A DNA stretch of 64,000 nt from Acidobacteriota bacterium. Its GTDB lineage: Bacteria > Acidobacteriota > Terriglobia > Terriglobales > Acidobacteriaceae. The stretch lies in the NCBI GenBank assembly GCA_021799405.1, contig JAJZAL010000005.1:1-64000 (forward strand). Direction: 5' to 3'. The notes under the pieces are model-generated. The model worked only from the letters and a program-made list of their open reading frames with translations. It searched no databases and was not told where the DNA came from. Shown one piece after another: positions 9,571 through 19,790 of the stretch. Both the position numbers and the translations under genes were made by a program. Each line of letters opens with the position of its first letter. Position 1 is the stretch's first letter.

Positions 9571-9829
9571 GTCCGGGGGGCATTTCGTTCCGTGGCAGGG
9601 AAGCAGAATCAACGGGCGTTCGCGCACAGCTCGATTCATGCCAGCTTGTATAGCTTGCCGGGGGAGGATATTGTCCTTCTCTACCCGCAGATTCCGCGGA
9701 GCTTGGCTCCCGTGCTGATGGCCCGGCTGCGTCAAGCCTGCTTCATGGGCGCTTACCGAAAGCGGACAACTAATCTCCCAGTTTTGTGTCATTGCAGAAA
9801 ATATCCAGAGCGAGAAGTAGCGTTGCTCA
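9571..9829. other. short region between the IS remnant and the S53 gene
   Basis: About 260 nt with overlapping open frames on both strands (81-90 codons) and no recognisable domain. It is probably decayed mobile-element DNA next to the IS630 remnant. No terminator is evident downstream of the S53 gene. Confidence 0.35.
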
Positions 9830-12800
9830 TTATGTGACTGTTACTGTTACGACTGTGCTGGACGTAATCTGCCCTGTGCCCGCATCGGTTCCCTTGACAG
9901 TAAACGTGTAGGTGCCTGCGGTGGTGCCGGCGACTGTGCCGCCTCCACCCCCGCCTCCGGAGCCACCGCCGCATCCTATCAGCGAGAGGAAAACACAGAG
10001 GACCACCACACCCAGCAGGGTGCGCCAACTGCGCTTGCGGGCGGGAATGCCGAAGAGTAGCAGGCAGGCCAGGAGCGCTCCTCCGCCGCCGAACAAGGCC
10101 TTTCTCAGCATGGGATGAGCCGTGGCAGTGGAAGATGCCGTGCTGTTGATCGTCAGCGTTGCCGTAGCGGCGGTGCTTCCCGTGATGTTGACCGACGAAG
10201 GCAGGGTGCAGGTGGGCGGATCAGTACCGCCAGCAACCGACGACGTGAGCGCGCAGGTGAGGTTGACCTGCCCGGTAAAGCCGCCGGACGGCGCGATCTG
10301 AATGGTGGAGGTGTTGCCTGTAACAGCGCCTGGAGCAATGGTCAGGTTTCCGCTGTTCGTGAGTGAGAAAGATGGATCGGACTGCACGGTGAATGTGGTG
10401 GTGGTGGAGGCGGTGATGCTCGCATTGTTTTCGTCGGTCGCAGTAATCCTGAGAGTATATGTGCCAAGGGATGTAGAAGGGGAGGTATCAATCGGCACGA
10501 ATCCGCCTGAGGCTGAGTTTCCGGAAATTGTTGCCGAGCCGGGACCACAGGTCGGGGGACTGGTCGGATTGGCCATGGAGGTGCTTACGGAGCAAGTGAT
10601 GCTCAGATTGCCGATGTAGCCATTCACAGGTGTGACCGTATAGGAAACCTGGCCCGGCATTGACGGGGGGATGGGCGGAGGTGAAGTGGCTGAAATCGTA
10701 ATACCGGCGTTTGCGGGAATGGCGTTTACAGTCAGGTTGAAGCTAGTTTGTGCGGTAATTGTGCCGGTCTGGTCTGTTCCAGTGACTGTTATGGGGTAGG
10801 TGCCCGGAGTGGAGCCATAAAGGGTTGCGAGTGAGAGGGTCGTGCTGATTGCCGTGGTGCCAGTGACATTGATGTAGCTTGTGTAGCAGGACCCGTCAGG
10901 GTATGCATTGCAGGATAGAGTCACAAGACTCTGAAAGCCTCCGGATGGTGTGAGTGTAATGGTGACTTGCCCTGTCTGGCCAGCGGTTACGGTAACATTG
11001 CCACTGTTTGTGAGGGTGAAACTGCCTACGCCCGCCGTGTTGTCTACGGTTGTTGTTCCACTGGAGGATGTGTAGTTAGCATCGCCACCGTAGGTGGCGG
11101 TGATGACATTGGAGCCGGAGGCGAACTGCGATGTTGCGGCAGAGCCGGTGGCGGTGAGAACGGTGTAATAGGTTCCACCTGTTTGCTGGGTGGTAGTGGT
11201 GAAGCTGCTGGTGGTGAAGAGGGTCTTGCCGCCCGTGCTGACGGTGACGGTTCCGGTAGGTGCGCTGCCCACGTTTGACGGGGTAGTTACCTGGACCTGA
11301 ACACTGATGGGACTGGTGGTATTGAAGGTGGAAGGTGACGCGGTAACGGTTGTGGTGGTGGCAGCCGGGACTACCGTGACCGACTGTGCGGTGCTAGTGC
11401 TGGCGTTGAAACTGGCGTCGCCCGAGTATGTAGCAGTGATGCTTTGCGAGCCGGTGGGCAGAGTGGCGGGAGTTGCGAGCGCGGGGTAGGATGCGAGGTT
11501 TCCGCCGCCGACGTTGGCGGTGCCGATGGAGGCGGCGCCGCTTTGAAATGTGACGGTGCCAGTGGCCACGCCCTGCGTGTTGCTGCCCTCGGCAGTGCCG
11601 GTAATCTGTACGTTCAAAAAGACAGCAGAGCCGTAGGGAATGCTGTTGAGGTTTGTAATGGCTGCGCCGGTCTGTGGATTTTCAGCATTGACAGTAAGTG
11701 TCGTGGTGCTGGCTTCCGGCGTGATAGTGACGCTGATGGGAGACGAAGTGCTGGAGGCGTTGCTGGTGTCGCCGCTGTAGCGCGCCGATACCGTATAACT
11801 GCCGCCCGGCAGGCCGTTATAAGTTGCCGTACCGGAGCCGCTGGTTAAAGGAATGGTGAACTGGCCGTTATTTTGTGGGCCACTGGCAGTCCCACCCGTG
11901 GTTTGATTGGCGGTGTCAATGATCCCGACGATTCCTGTGGCCGATGAGGGATTGACGCCGACGCTGAAGCTGAGAGAGGTTCCGTGCACGGCAGTGAGCG
12001 GCGCGGTCGATCCATTGATGTTCAGCGTGGTGGAAGTGGAAGACAGCGAGACGCTGTTCCAGTCGTTGACGAGGGCCGCGATATTGACGCTCCCCAGGCC
12101 GCTGGCCAGGTCGTAGCCGGTGGTTGCGTTGTATCCAGTGAGGAAGTTGTTTGCGCCGCAGTCCGGTGAGCCGGTCTGGCAATACACGGAGTTATTGCCC
12201 GTGGTGACATCGTGAAAATCCGAACTGTACTTCGATTGAGCCAATTGATAGAGGACGACATTTGCGTTTCCCAGACGCGAGCCCGTTTTCTGTTCTACGA
12301 GCGCGAGGATGCCGGCGAAGGCCGGCGCCGCGGCAGAGGTTCCGCCTACGCCGTCGAAGACAGCACCGCTGGAAAAAGTGCCGTTCGTGTTCTGGCAGTC
12401 GGTATAGATCTGGCTGGTAACGCCGTCGGCGACATTGTCGGAGCAAACCACCCAGGTGGCTCTATAGAGGCCGTTGCCAGCCAGCAGCGATACATCGGGG
12501 AGGTCGCGCGCGCCGTCCGCGGGAGTCAGGGAAAGCTGATATGCGGGTTTGGGGTAGACCTGGCTCACACCTCCGCTTCCCGCAATAATGTTGGTCTGGC
12601 TGTTGATACCTGTGTATGCCTCGTTGCTGCTGTAGTCTGTGTTCGGGAATGTCGAGTCATTCCATGGCTCTTCGGGAATGTATCCTTTGGCTGTCCGGTA
12701 GTAGGGCGGGGACCCGATGGTGGAGCCGTCGACATACTGGGAGAAGGAAGTGGGAAGAACGTCATAGTCCGTTCCTCCGACGGCGATATCCCAGGGTGTG

Positions 12801-14089
12801 GATGCAAAGCCGCTGACCGCGAAGCCGCCGGTCGCCTCGGTCTCGGTAGCGAAGTTATCGCAGCCCGCCGAACCGTTGTCGCCCGTGCTGACGGTGACGG
12901 AGATGCCCTGCGCCGCTGCCTGTTCCATCAGGGCATTGATCATCTCATTGCCGGTTGTGCCTAACTGGGCCTCGCATAGACCGAAACTGATGCTGAGAAT
13001 GCTGACCGTGTTGTCGTTGATGGCGCGCTGCACGGCGTTGAAAACACCGGACGATAGATTGGTATTAGCCGATGTGTAGAAGTAAATTTTGGCCTGAGGC
13101 GCAAGACCTCCTGCGATTTCGTTATCGAGCAGGGCCTCGATTTCGTCTCCATTCAGACCGGGATCGGTGCCATCGACGACCACCGTGGGGAGGTTGGCCG
13201 AGGTGGTGGTTTCTCCCAGGAATGCTGTCCTGTAATTCTCCACATCCTGCATGGTGATGTTGGAATCCCCGACAATCCCGATGTCGACTCCGGCTCCGGC
13301 ATAAGTTGTGCCCGAGGTGTAGCTGGGATTCAGATTGCTGTTCGGGGAGTCATAGATGGTCGCGGCATCGGCCGGATCGACAAACAGGTAGGGGATATCG
13401 TTGGCCCCGAAGAGCGTGAACTGAGGCTGGATGGAATGGGTTAGAGAGTCGTATCGTCCACGGGGGCCAAACTGGAGCATGGGTTTGGGATGGAAGTCAT
13501 TCAATGGCGCGAGGCCCGCAACGACCGGAGCCAGCGCGGTGGGAATTTGAGGGTTGGTAAGGTTGGCGTAATAAGTTTTTCCCTCAACGGCAAAGGCATG
13601 GATGCTGGTATGAAAAGCGCTCTGAATCTGGCCGAAATCGCCGGAGAACTGGATCATGTCGTGTGATGAGGGTACGGCCACGATGTGGAATCCCTTGCCT
13701 CTCAGCCATGACTCCACCGTTTGCAGATCACTCTCGCTCACCCCAAAGTGCGCGCCGAACTGAACGGGCGTTAGCCATTGGTGATATCTCGCGGAGGAGG
13801 GATTTTGTACGTCCTGAAGATACTGCGTGAGCGCCTGCTGCTGCGCGGTGCTCGGCTTGAGCAGAAGCATCAGCCGCCCTGTTGGCTCCGAGGCTGGAGC
13901 CTGTCCACGATCGAATCTGGCCTGCGCCAGGGGCGAAACGTTACCCTTCAGCGTAATGAGATCGCTGTCGTTCACCTGCGAGACGATTCGGTTTGCGGGT
14001 TGAATCGTGGGTGTTGCTTGCGAATAAGCGGTGGGCAGCACTACACCTATAAAACATGCAAGCATCACACCTAAATAGGGCCGGATCAT
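9830..14089 (-). CDS. S53 (sedolisin/kumamolisin) protease with Ig-like repeats
   Basis: A 1419-residue secreted acid protease. AGGAAGACG precedes the ATG; the signal peptide ends near TAYSQ (residue 24). Residues ~70-200 match the pro-kumamolisin activation domain. The catalytic domain (about 230-670) shows the sedolisin E-x3-D pair (E317, D321 in EIEALLDNE), oxyanion Asp ~404 in STGDNGSAGC and nucleophile Ser ~585 in GGTSAAAPAF, followed by Asp-rich calcium-site segments. About 600 residues of Ig-like repeats follow. The C-terminus has a hydrophobic segment, basic PARKRSWR, a second hydrophobic segment and LIGCGGGSGGGG plus a short beta tail. S53 enzymes cleave proteins extracellularly at low pH, fitting acid-soil bacteria. 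The Ig stalk and tail suggest cell-surface retention. Confidence 0.93.
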   Translation of the reverse strand: MIRPYLGVMLACFIGVVLPTAYSQATPTIQPANRIVSQVNDSDLITLKGNVSPLAQARFDRGQAPASEPTGRLMLLLKPSTAQQQALTQYLQDVQNPSSARYHQWLTPVQFGAHFGVSESDLQTVESWLRGKGFHIVAVPSSHDMIQFSGDFGQIQSAFHTSIHAFAVEGKTYYANLTNPQIPTALAPVVAGLAPLNDFHPKPMLQFGPRGRYDSLTHSIQPQFTLFGANDIPYLFVDPADAATIYDSPNSNLNPSYTSGTTYAGAGVDIGIVGDSNITMQDVENYRTAFLGETTTSANLPTVVVDGTDPGLNGDEIEALLDNEIAGGLAPQAKIYFYTSANTNLSSGVFNAVQRAINDNTVSILSISFGLCEAQLGTTGNEMINALMEQAAAQGISVTVSTGDNGSAGCDNFATETEATGGFAVSGFASTPWDIAVGGTDYDVLPTSFSQYVDGSTIGSPPYYRTAKGYIPEEPWNDSTFPNTDYSSNEAYTGINSQTNIIAGSGGVSQVYPKPAYQLSLTPADGARDLPDVSLLAGNGLYRATWVVCSDNVADGVTSQIYTDCQNTNGTFSSGAVFDGVGGTSAAAPAFAGILALVEQKTGSRLGNANVVLYQLAQSKYSSDFHDVTTGNNSVYCQTGSPDCGANNFLTGYNATTGYDLASGLGSVNIAALVNDWNSVSLSSTSTTLNINGSTAPLTAVHGTSLSFSVGVNPSSATGIVGIIDTANQTTGGTASGPQNNGQFTIPLTSGSGTATYNGLPGGSYTVSARYSGDTSNASSTSSPISVTITPEASTTTLTVNAENPQTGAAITNLNSIPYGSAVFLNVQITGTAEGSNTQGVATGTVTFQSGAASIGTANVGGGNLASYPALATPATLPTGSQSITATYSGDASFNASTSTAQSVTVVPAATTTTVTASPSTFNTTSPISVQVQVTTPSNVGSAPTGTVTVSTGGKTLFTTSSFTTTTQQTGGTYYTVLTATGSAATSQFASGSNVITATYGGDANYTSSSGTTTVDNTAGVGSFTLTNSGNVTVTAGQTGQVTITLTPSGGFQSLVTLSCNAYPDGSCYTSYINVTGTTAISTTLSLATLYGSTPGTYPITVTGTDQTGTITAQTSFNLTVNAIPANAGITISATSPPPIPPSMPGQVSYTVTPVNGYIGNLSITCSVSTSMANPTSPPTCGPGSATISGNSASGGFVPIDTSPSTSLGTYTLRITATDENNASITASTTTTFTVQSDPSFSLTNSGNLTIAPGAVTGNTSTIQIAPSGGFTGQVNLTCALTSSVAGGTDPPTCTLPSSVNITGSTAATATLTINSTASSTATAHPMLRKALFGGGGALLACLLLFGIPARKRSWRTLLGVVVLCVFLSLIGCGGGSGGGGGGGTVAGTTAGTYTFTVKGTDAGTGQITSSTVVTVTVT

Positions 14090-15198
14090 CGTCTTCCTGC
14101 GATCTTTACAATGTTTCCTCTTCAGGCAGAGCGAACCTAGGGAGAAATTGACTGTAATGATAGGCTTCTACTCAACAACTTCACAACTTCATTTTTACTT
14201 TGATTGTCCTTTCATTGCACATGCTCAACTCAAAAAGAGCTGACCAAACGAAGCTGGATGCATCGTGTATTGCCCCAGTCTACCGATGCCATTGTTAGCT
14301 ATTCAGTGATTGCCTAAAGCAGCCACAAACAGCGGGTTGCTTCATGCTGTCACATTGCAGATATTGGATACCGGATAGGCCAGGATATTACCCATTGAAT
14401 CAAGATTGACATGACAAAATCAGCGACTCTGAATGAATCGCCATCTTCTCAAAGTGAAGCCCCCTTAGCATGAAAGTGTAGTTCTACGGGTTTCATAGTC
14501 TGCCACTGCGGCGCATAAGCCGCTCAGCAGATCCGGACCGACGAACTTATCGCGTCCCATGCAATAGTGGGGTTAACTGATCGCAAATCAGTCCACGCGT
14601 ATGGCGCTTTGCTGGATTTCTGAAAACGGTTGCGAACTGTATATCACTGGATACTGCCCCGCTTCTCAGTACAAATAATTATCTACCTCTATCAGTGACG
14701 TGGGACCACCGACGAGCGTGAACGGCACGGCTTTCCGATGCAGCACACGATGAGCCGGACTCTACAGATTCGTATCCGACGTGCGAACGCCTTTCTGCAA
14801 TGCCTTCTGGAAAAATCGCGCGCTTGCCTGGCCATAGCACTCCTTTCCGTTGCTCTCCCTGCGATCGAATCTATCCACCTCTCGGATACCGAACGAGAGA
14901 TGACGTATTTTCCTGAAGCGCTCTTCGCCGAGCCGGGAGCTGTGCAACGACGCGGTTTCTTCCCAGCCGTTGACCATGAGCAGTGAATTGAAGACCGCTC
15001 TTTCAACCTGCCTGAAGAACGTGCTCTGAAGGCCGTCTTCATCGTAAGCCGGGCCACCGCGCCGCTCACTTCTGGAGGGTCGATTCGCTATGAATCTTTT
15101 CTCATACTTCTGCGACACTCGGCCCGCGGTCCCGCACGGCGTAAAATACGGGCGGTCACTTATTTACTGACATTTCCGCCTTGGAAAGAAGGATATTC
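14090..15198. other. 1.1-kb intergenic region, no supported gene
   Basis: AT-richer near 14.1-14.5 kb. Overlapping open frames of 118 and 125 codons on the minus strand (14692-15118) have no recognisable domain or credible ribosome site. They could be a decayed gene. A small perfect dyad, ACTGAT-N5-ATCAGT, lies at 14576-14592. The ribosome site for the next gene (AGAAGG) is at 15187-15192. Confidence 0.4.
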
Positions 15199-18018
15199 GT
15201 GCACAAGACCATCGACGCCCATGAGCGCAAACCTACTCTCAATATCGCGGCTCTGGTTGCCATCTTCATCGTCGTCGCTCTCTTCTTCGGCAGTTCCTCC
15301 GCTCTTTCCTGGTACGTGAACGCTCTCTGGTTCAAAGCACTCGGCTATGGCCGCGTCTTCTGGAAGAGTTGGAGCCTGGAGTGGGGATCCTTCGCCTTCT
15401 TCTTTGTCATCAGCTTCCTCGTCCTCTACGGCTGGTTCCTCACGCTCTGGCGTATGCATCAGGCAGATCTCCCCCATGACCGCGAGGTAATGATCGGCCA
15501 GCAGAGCATGAAGCTCCCCGTCCGCCGCGCCCTGCGCATCGCCGGAGTCGCCGCCTCGTTCGCCCTCGCCGCCATCGCCGGAAGCGCCATGATGGCAAAC
15601 TGGCCCACCCTTGCGCTCTGGTTCAACGCTCCCCACGCCGCCGCGCCGCTCGATCCCATCTTCCATCGCCCCCTCAACTTCTATCTCTTCACCCTGCCAG
15701 CCTGGCAGCTTCTTGCCGGCTGGCTCATGATGCTCGCCGTCGTAGCCTGCATCGGCGCAACAGGCTTCCTCCTCCTCTCCAGCAGCACCCGGGCCGCCAC
15801 CCAGGGACGCACCAGCTTCAGCTTCGCCTTGCCGTGGCGGGGACTCTCGCTCTCCTTCGCCTTCCTCCTGCTCATCCTCGCCGTTCAGGTGTATTTGAAC
15901 CGTTTTGACACGCTGCTCGGTACCCACACCATCTTCAGCGGCGTCAACTACACCGATGCGCATGTCAAGATCACCGGCATGCTGATCGTCGCCATCGCTC
16001 TCATCTTCGGTGCTTGTGTCGCCGCATTCAATGCCTTTGCTGCCCCGCGCGCCAGCCGCCTGGTGCTGGCCATTTTTCCCGCCCTGGCCTGCTTCTTCAT
16101 CGTTCAAGTCATCGCCTGGTACGTCAGCAGCTTCATCGTCAAGCCAAATCAGCTCAATAAGGAACTTCCCTACATCGCCCAAAACATCCAGTGGACCCGC
16201 CGCGCCTGGGACCTCGACCGCATTACCCGCCAGCACTTCCCCGCCGAAACCACCCCTGACGCCGCCGACCCCGACAACAACCAGGGCACGATCGAGAACA
16301 TACGTCTCTGGGATTGGCGCGCCCTCCAGAGCACCCTCCGCCAGATCCAGGAGATCCGCACCTACTACGACTTTCCCGACATCGACATCGACCGCTACAA
16401 AATCAACGGCGATCTTCGCGAAGTCATGATTGCCCCGCGCGAACTCAACCTCAACAAGCTCCCGGAGAGCAGCCGCAACTGGATCAACGAGAAGCTCATC
16501 TATACCCACGGCTACGGCATCACCATGAATCCCGTCAACGGATTCACCCCCGAAGGCCTGCCCAACCTCTACCTCAAAGACATGCCGGTTGACAGCACCG
16601 TACCCGGCCTCAAAGTCACGCGCCCGGAAATCTACTACGGCGAGCTCACCAATACCGACGTCTACGTCAACACCCGCCAGCGGGAGTTCAACTACCCGCA
16701 GGGCCAGGCCAATAACTTCAATAACTACGACGGTACCGGCGGCATCGTTCTCGGCGGCATGATGCGCCGCATCCTGATATCAGCCGATCGCGGCGACCTC
16801 TGGAAGGTCCCCTTCAGCGACGACATCACCGCGCAGAGCCGCCTGCTGATGCGCCGCAACATCCTCGCCCGCGTCCACGCCCTCGCACCCTTCCTCACCT
16901 GGGATTCGGACCCCTACATCGTCCTTGGCGACAATGGCCATCTCTACTGGATGCTCGACGGCTTCACCTCCTCGAACAGCTATCCCGATTCCGCCCACTA
17001 TCCCCTCGGCGACGGCAACATCAATTACCTCCGCAACAGCGTCAAGGCGGTCATCGATGCCTACAACGGCACCACCACCTTTTACGTCTTCGATCAGCAC
17101 GACCCCATCATCAACGCCTGGCGTCGCCTCTTCCCCTCGCTCTTCCGCAATGCCTCTGCCATGCCGCCCGATCTACGCCGCCATATCCGCTATCCCGAAC
17201 TCCTGCTCGCCGAGCAGGCTCAGGTCTACGGCCTCTACCACATGAGCGATCCGCAAACGTTCTACAACCGCGAAGACCTCTGGACCGTCGCCTCGGAGCT
17301 GACGACCAGCAGTGAGGGAAACCAGCAAACCCAGACCATGGAGCCGAACTATGTCCTCATGAAGCTCCCCGGCTCCAAACACGTTGAATTCGTCTCAATC
17401 CTCCCCTTCACCCCCGCCAACCGCAACAATCTCATTGGCTGGATCGCCGGCCGCAGCGACGGCGCCAATTACGGTAACGCCGTCGTCTATGACTTTCCTA
17501 AGACCAAGCTCGTCGACGGTCCCATGCAGATCGAGGCCCGCATCGACCAGAACGCCGCCCTCTCCGGCCAGCTAACCCTCTGGAACCAGCAGGGCTCCCA
17601 CGTCGTCCGTGGCGCCCTCCTCGTCATTCCCTGCGGCAAGGCGCTGCTCTACGCCGAACCCATTTATCTCCAGGCTCAGCAAAGCCCCATGCCGGAGCTG
17701 CGTCTCGTCGTCCTCGCCCTTCAGGATCGCCTCGCCTATGGGCCGGACTTTCAGACCGCTCTCAACGCCCTCTTCAATGGCCAGCCCTCCTCGCTCTCTC
17801 AGTCCACCGCCGGTTCCTCCAGCCAGAACGCGCCCATAACCGGCCCTGCTCCTGCCAGTTCAAAGATCACCGGGAAGAGCAGCGCCCTCGTCAGAACCGC
17901 CGCTCAGGACCTCGCCGATTACCAGAGCCTCACCGCCCAGGGCAAACTAGCCCAGGCCGGCCAAAAACTCGAAGACTTGAAAAAGAAACTCGCACAGTTA
18001 CAAGACGCCTCGCAGTAG
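15199..18018 (+). CDS. UPF0182 family membrane protein
   Basis: A 939-residue protein of the UPF0182 (COG1615) family. The GTG at 15199 is chosen because AGAAGG lies 6 nt upstream; an in-frame TTG at 15181 would overlap that site. The N-terminal third has about seven membrane helices in family-typical order (helix 1 around residues 18-38, then the YVNALWF and ALGYGRVFWKS segments). The remaining ~600 residues form a large soluble domain with conserved stretches such as WDWRALQSTLRQIQEIRTYY and YGELTNTDVYV. A low-complexity Ser/Ala linker and a Lys/Gln-rich coiled-coil-like tail close the protein. The function of the family is unknown. It appears to be a single-gene unit. Confidence 0.93.
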   Translation: MHKTIDAHERKPTLNIAALVAIFIVVALFFGSSSALSWYVNALWFKALGYGRVFWKSWSLEWGSFAFFFVISFLVLYGWFLTLWRMHQADLPHDREVMIGQQSMKLPVRRALRIAGVAASFALAAIAGSAMMANWPTLALWFNAPHAAAPLDPIFHRPLNFYLFTLPAWQLLAGWLMMLAVVACIGATGFLLLSSSTRAATQGRTSFSFALPWRGLSLSFAFLLLILAVQVYLNRFDTLLGTHTIFSGVNYTDAHVKITGMLIVAIALIFGACVAAFNAFAAPRASRLVLAIFPALACFFIVQVIAWYVSSFIVKPNQLNKELPYIAQNIQWTRRAWDLDRITRQHFPAETTPDAADPDNNQGTIENIRLWDWRALQSTLRQIQEIRTYYDFPDIDIDRYKINGDLREVMIAPRELNLNKLPESSRNWINEKLIYTHGYGITMNPVNGFTPEGLPNLYLKDMPVDSTVPGLKVTRPEIYYGELTNTDVYVNTRQREFNYPQGQANNFNNYDGTGGIVLGGMMRRILISADRGDLWKVPFSDDITAQSRLLMRRNILARVHALAPFLTWDSDPYIVLGDNGHLYWMLDGFTSSNSYPDSAHYPLGDGNINYLRNSVKAVIDAYNGTTTFYVFDQHDPIINAWRRLFPSLFRNASAMPPDLRRHIRYPELLLAEQAQVYGLYHMSDPQTFYNREDLWTVASELTTSSEGNQQTQTMEPNYVLMKLPGSKHVEFVSILPFTPANRNNLIGWIAGRSDGANYGNAVVYDFPKTKLVDGPMQIEARIDQNAALSGQLTLWNQQGSHVVRGALLVIPCGKALLYAEPIYLQAQQSPMPELRLVVLALQDRLAYGPDFQTALNALFNGQPSSLSQSTAGSSSQNAPITGPAPASSKITGKSSALVRTAAQDLADYQSLTAQGKLAQAGQKLEDLKKKLAQLQDASQ

Positions 18019-18535
18019 AAAGGACCACATCCGCACTCTTGGTGAGCGGCTCAGCTGCTGACCCTGCAACTTGCTAGTCCCACGTCCCGTTCTGGTGGTA
18101 ATCTTCTTCACTGCCGCGCTCCTTTATCTTTTGCGCCTCTGAGCGCGTCGATAATTTGGGAGCTTAGCGCATCCCGCTGGAGACCGGCCTTCTCATACCA
18201 TCTGTTAACGTCAGGCGGCTTCTCGACAGCCCCGGTCAGTGGAATTCAGCAGTCCAGCGTGTTCGAAGTGAATCGATGAGGAAGGAAAGACTTTGGCTCG
18301 GCCGACTTCGTCTATGACCCAGTTGCAGCTGCAGCCGTACTCCGGATGCGGCCAGGAAGGCCATCCAGGGTGACGCATGGCCACGCTGAAAAGCAAACCT
18401 GAAGAAGCCTGCAGAGAACTGACTCGACACGGAAACGTATGTCGAGCAGCGAGTCGCTATATACAATGCCTTTACTGCTCCAGGAGAGCGCTCCGGGAGA
18501 ACCAACGCAGTGTCTCACATTGAGGAGTGTGTCGC
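18019..18535. other. intergenic, nothing convincing
   Basis: About 520 nt between the UPF0182 gene and the tail-sheath-like gene. Only short open frames without family signature; no tRNA-like structure or att-type repeat recognised. The ribosome site GAGGAG for the next gene ends at 18527. Confidence 0.45.
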
Positions 18536-19774
18536 TTGGATATCCGCCCCAGACCTCCCGGTTCCTACATCGGGGAACTTCCCGATATGTACAAAATTCC
18601 CCACCTGGCGACGAGTATCACGGCGTTTGTGGGGCGCGCTCCACTTGGCCCGGTCGACGAAGTGCTAACCTGCTTCAGCTTTGGCGATTTCGAACTTCAT
18701 TACGGCGGGCTGTCGCTGAACTGTCCCATGTCATATGCGGTGCGGGACTTTTTTAATCAGGGCGGTTCGCAGGCGGTGATATGCCGTTTGTATGAGCCCG
18801 GTCCGGGAAGTGCGCAATCTGGCGGCGAAGGGCCGTTGCTTACTGTGCCAACATATCTTGGTGACCGGGACCGGAAGACCGGCATTTATCTCCTGGAAAA
18901 GATTCCAACCTTCAACCTGCTGTGCATTCCTCCAGACCAGCGGTTGCTGGATACAACGCCAGTTGCGCAGCAGGATCTGGACAATAGAATTCGTCGGGCG
19001 GCGGCAGCTTACTGCGTCGAGCGGCAGGCAATTTTCATCGCCGATCCTCCGACGATTTGGGAATCTCGCCTGACACAGGGCAACATTGCGGCCATTGCAC
19101 CAACAGATCTCGGCATCACGGGAGAAAGTGCCGCATATATCCAGGCGGAACAAAACGTGGCGGTCTACTTCCCGCGCGTAATTGCAGCGGACCCTCTGCT
19201 CAACAACAGCCGGTGCCTCTTCCCCGCCTGCGGCATGATCGCCGGCGTGATCGCTGCCATGGATTTGTCGAGCGGGGTGTGGACATCCCCCGCGGGAATC
19301 AAGGCCGTACTCCAAGGCATCGTCAAGCTGGCTGTGGACATCTCCGACGCTCAGAACGGAGAGCTCAATAAGGTTGGCATCAACTGCCTGCGGTCATTTC
19401 CGGTCGTTGGGCCGGTGGTTTGGGGAGCGCGCACCCTATGCTTGGATGGCGAGTACAAATATCTGGCGGTGCGGCGGCTGACACTGTTTATGGAGAGCAG
19501 CATTTATGAAATGACGCAGTGGACGGTTTCCGAATCGAACGATGCATCCCTCTGGTCACGGGTATGCATGTCGGTCAATTCTTACCTCGCTGAACTCGCG
19601 TACCAGGGAGCTTTCTACAACTACCGGGTCTCGTGCGACGCGTCGACAATGACGCGGGACGATATTGAAGCCGGACGTCTGATAATTCTTGTGCAGTTCG
19701 CCCCTGTGTATCCCCACGAATTCATAGCGTTCACCGTTGAACGAACCGTGAAAGGCGCTGGCAAACAGGACTGA
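18536..19774 (+). CDS. phage tail sheath-like protein (orphan)
   Basis: A 412-residue match to the contractile-tail sheath family over its whole length. The TTG at 18536 is preferred because GAGGAG lies 8 nt upstream and the product then starts at the usual place (LDIRPRPPGSYIGELPDMYK). N-terminal landmarks are TSITAFVGRAPLGP, FGDFELHYGG and YAVRDFFNQGG. C-terminal landmarks are VVWGARTL, EYKYLAVRRLTLFMESSI, CDASTMTRDDIEAGRLI and PHEFIAF. Sheath subunits polymerise around the tail tube and contract in phage tails and contractile injection systems. No tube, baseplate, spike, ATPase or capsid gene lies within the flanking sequence, so this copy is orphaned or assembles with partners elsewhere. 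It shows no frameshift. Confidence 0.88.
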   Translation: MDIRPRPPGSYIGELPDMYKIPHLATSITAFVGRAPLGPVDEVLTCFSFGDFELHYGGLSLNCPMSYAVRDFFNQGGSQAVICRLYEPGPGSAQSGGEGPLLTVPTYLGDRDRKTGIYLLEKIPTFNLLCIPPDQRLLDTTPVAQQDLDNRIRRAAAAYCVERQAIFIADPPTIWESRLTQGNIAAIAPTDLGITGESAAYIQAEQNVAVYFPRVIAADPLLNNSRCLFPACGMIAGVIAAMDLSSGVWTSPAGIKAVLQGIVKLAVDISDAQNGELNKVGINCLRSFPVVGPVVWGARTLCLDGEYKYLAVRRLTLFMESSIYEMTQWTVSESNDASLWSRVCMSVNSYLAELAYQGAFYNYRVSCDASTMTRDDIEAGRLIILVQFAPVYPHEFIAFTVERTVKGAGKQD

Positions 19775-19790
19775 CGCGAGTCTGCCCGCT

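Noticed and set aside
14692..15118. Overlapping 118- and 125-codon minus-strand frames
   Set aside because: Two frames over the same DNA, neither with a recognisable family or credible start; at most a decayed gene.
15160..16509. 449-codon minus-strand open frame opposite the UPF0182 gene
   Set aside because: Lies wholly antisense to a clear UPF0182 gene; Glu/Gly/Val-rich translation is a codon-bias shadow.
18536..19774. Prophage or full contractile injection system
   Set aside because: Only a sheath-like gene is present; no other phage or injection-system gene, integrase or att-type repeat was found around it.
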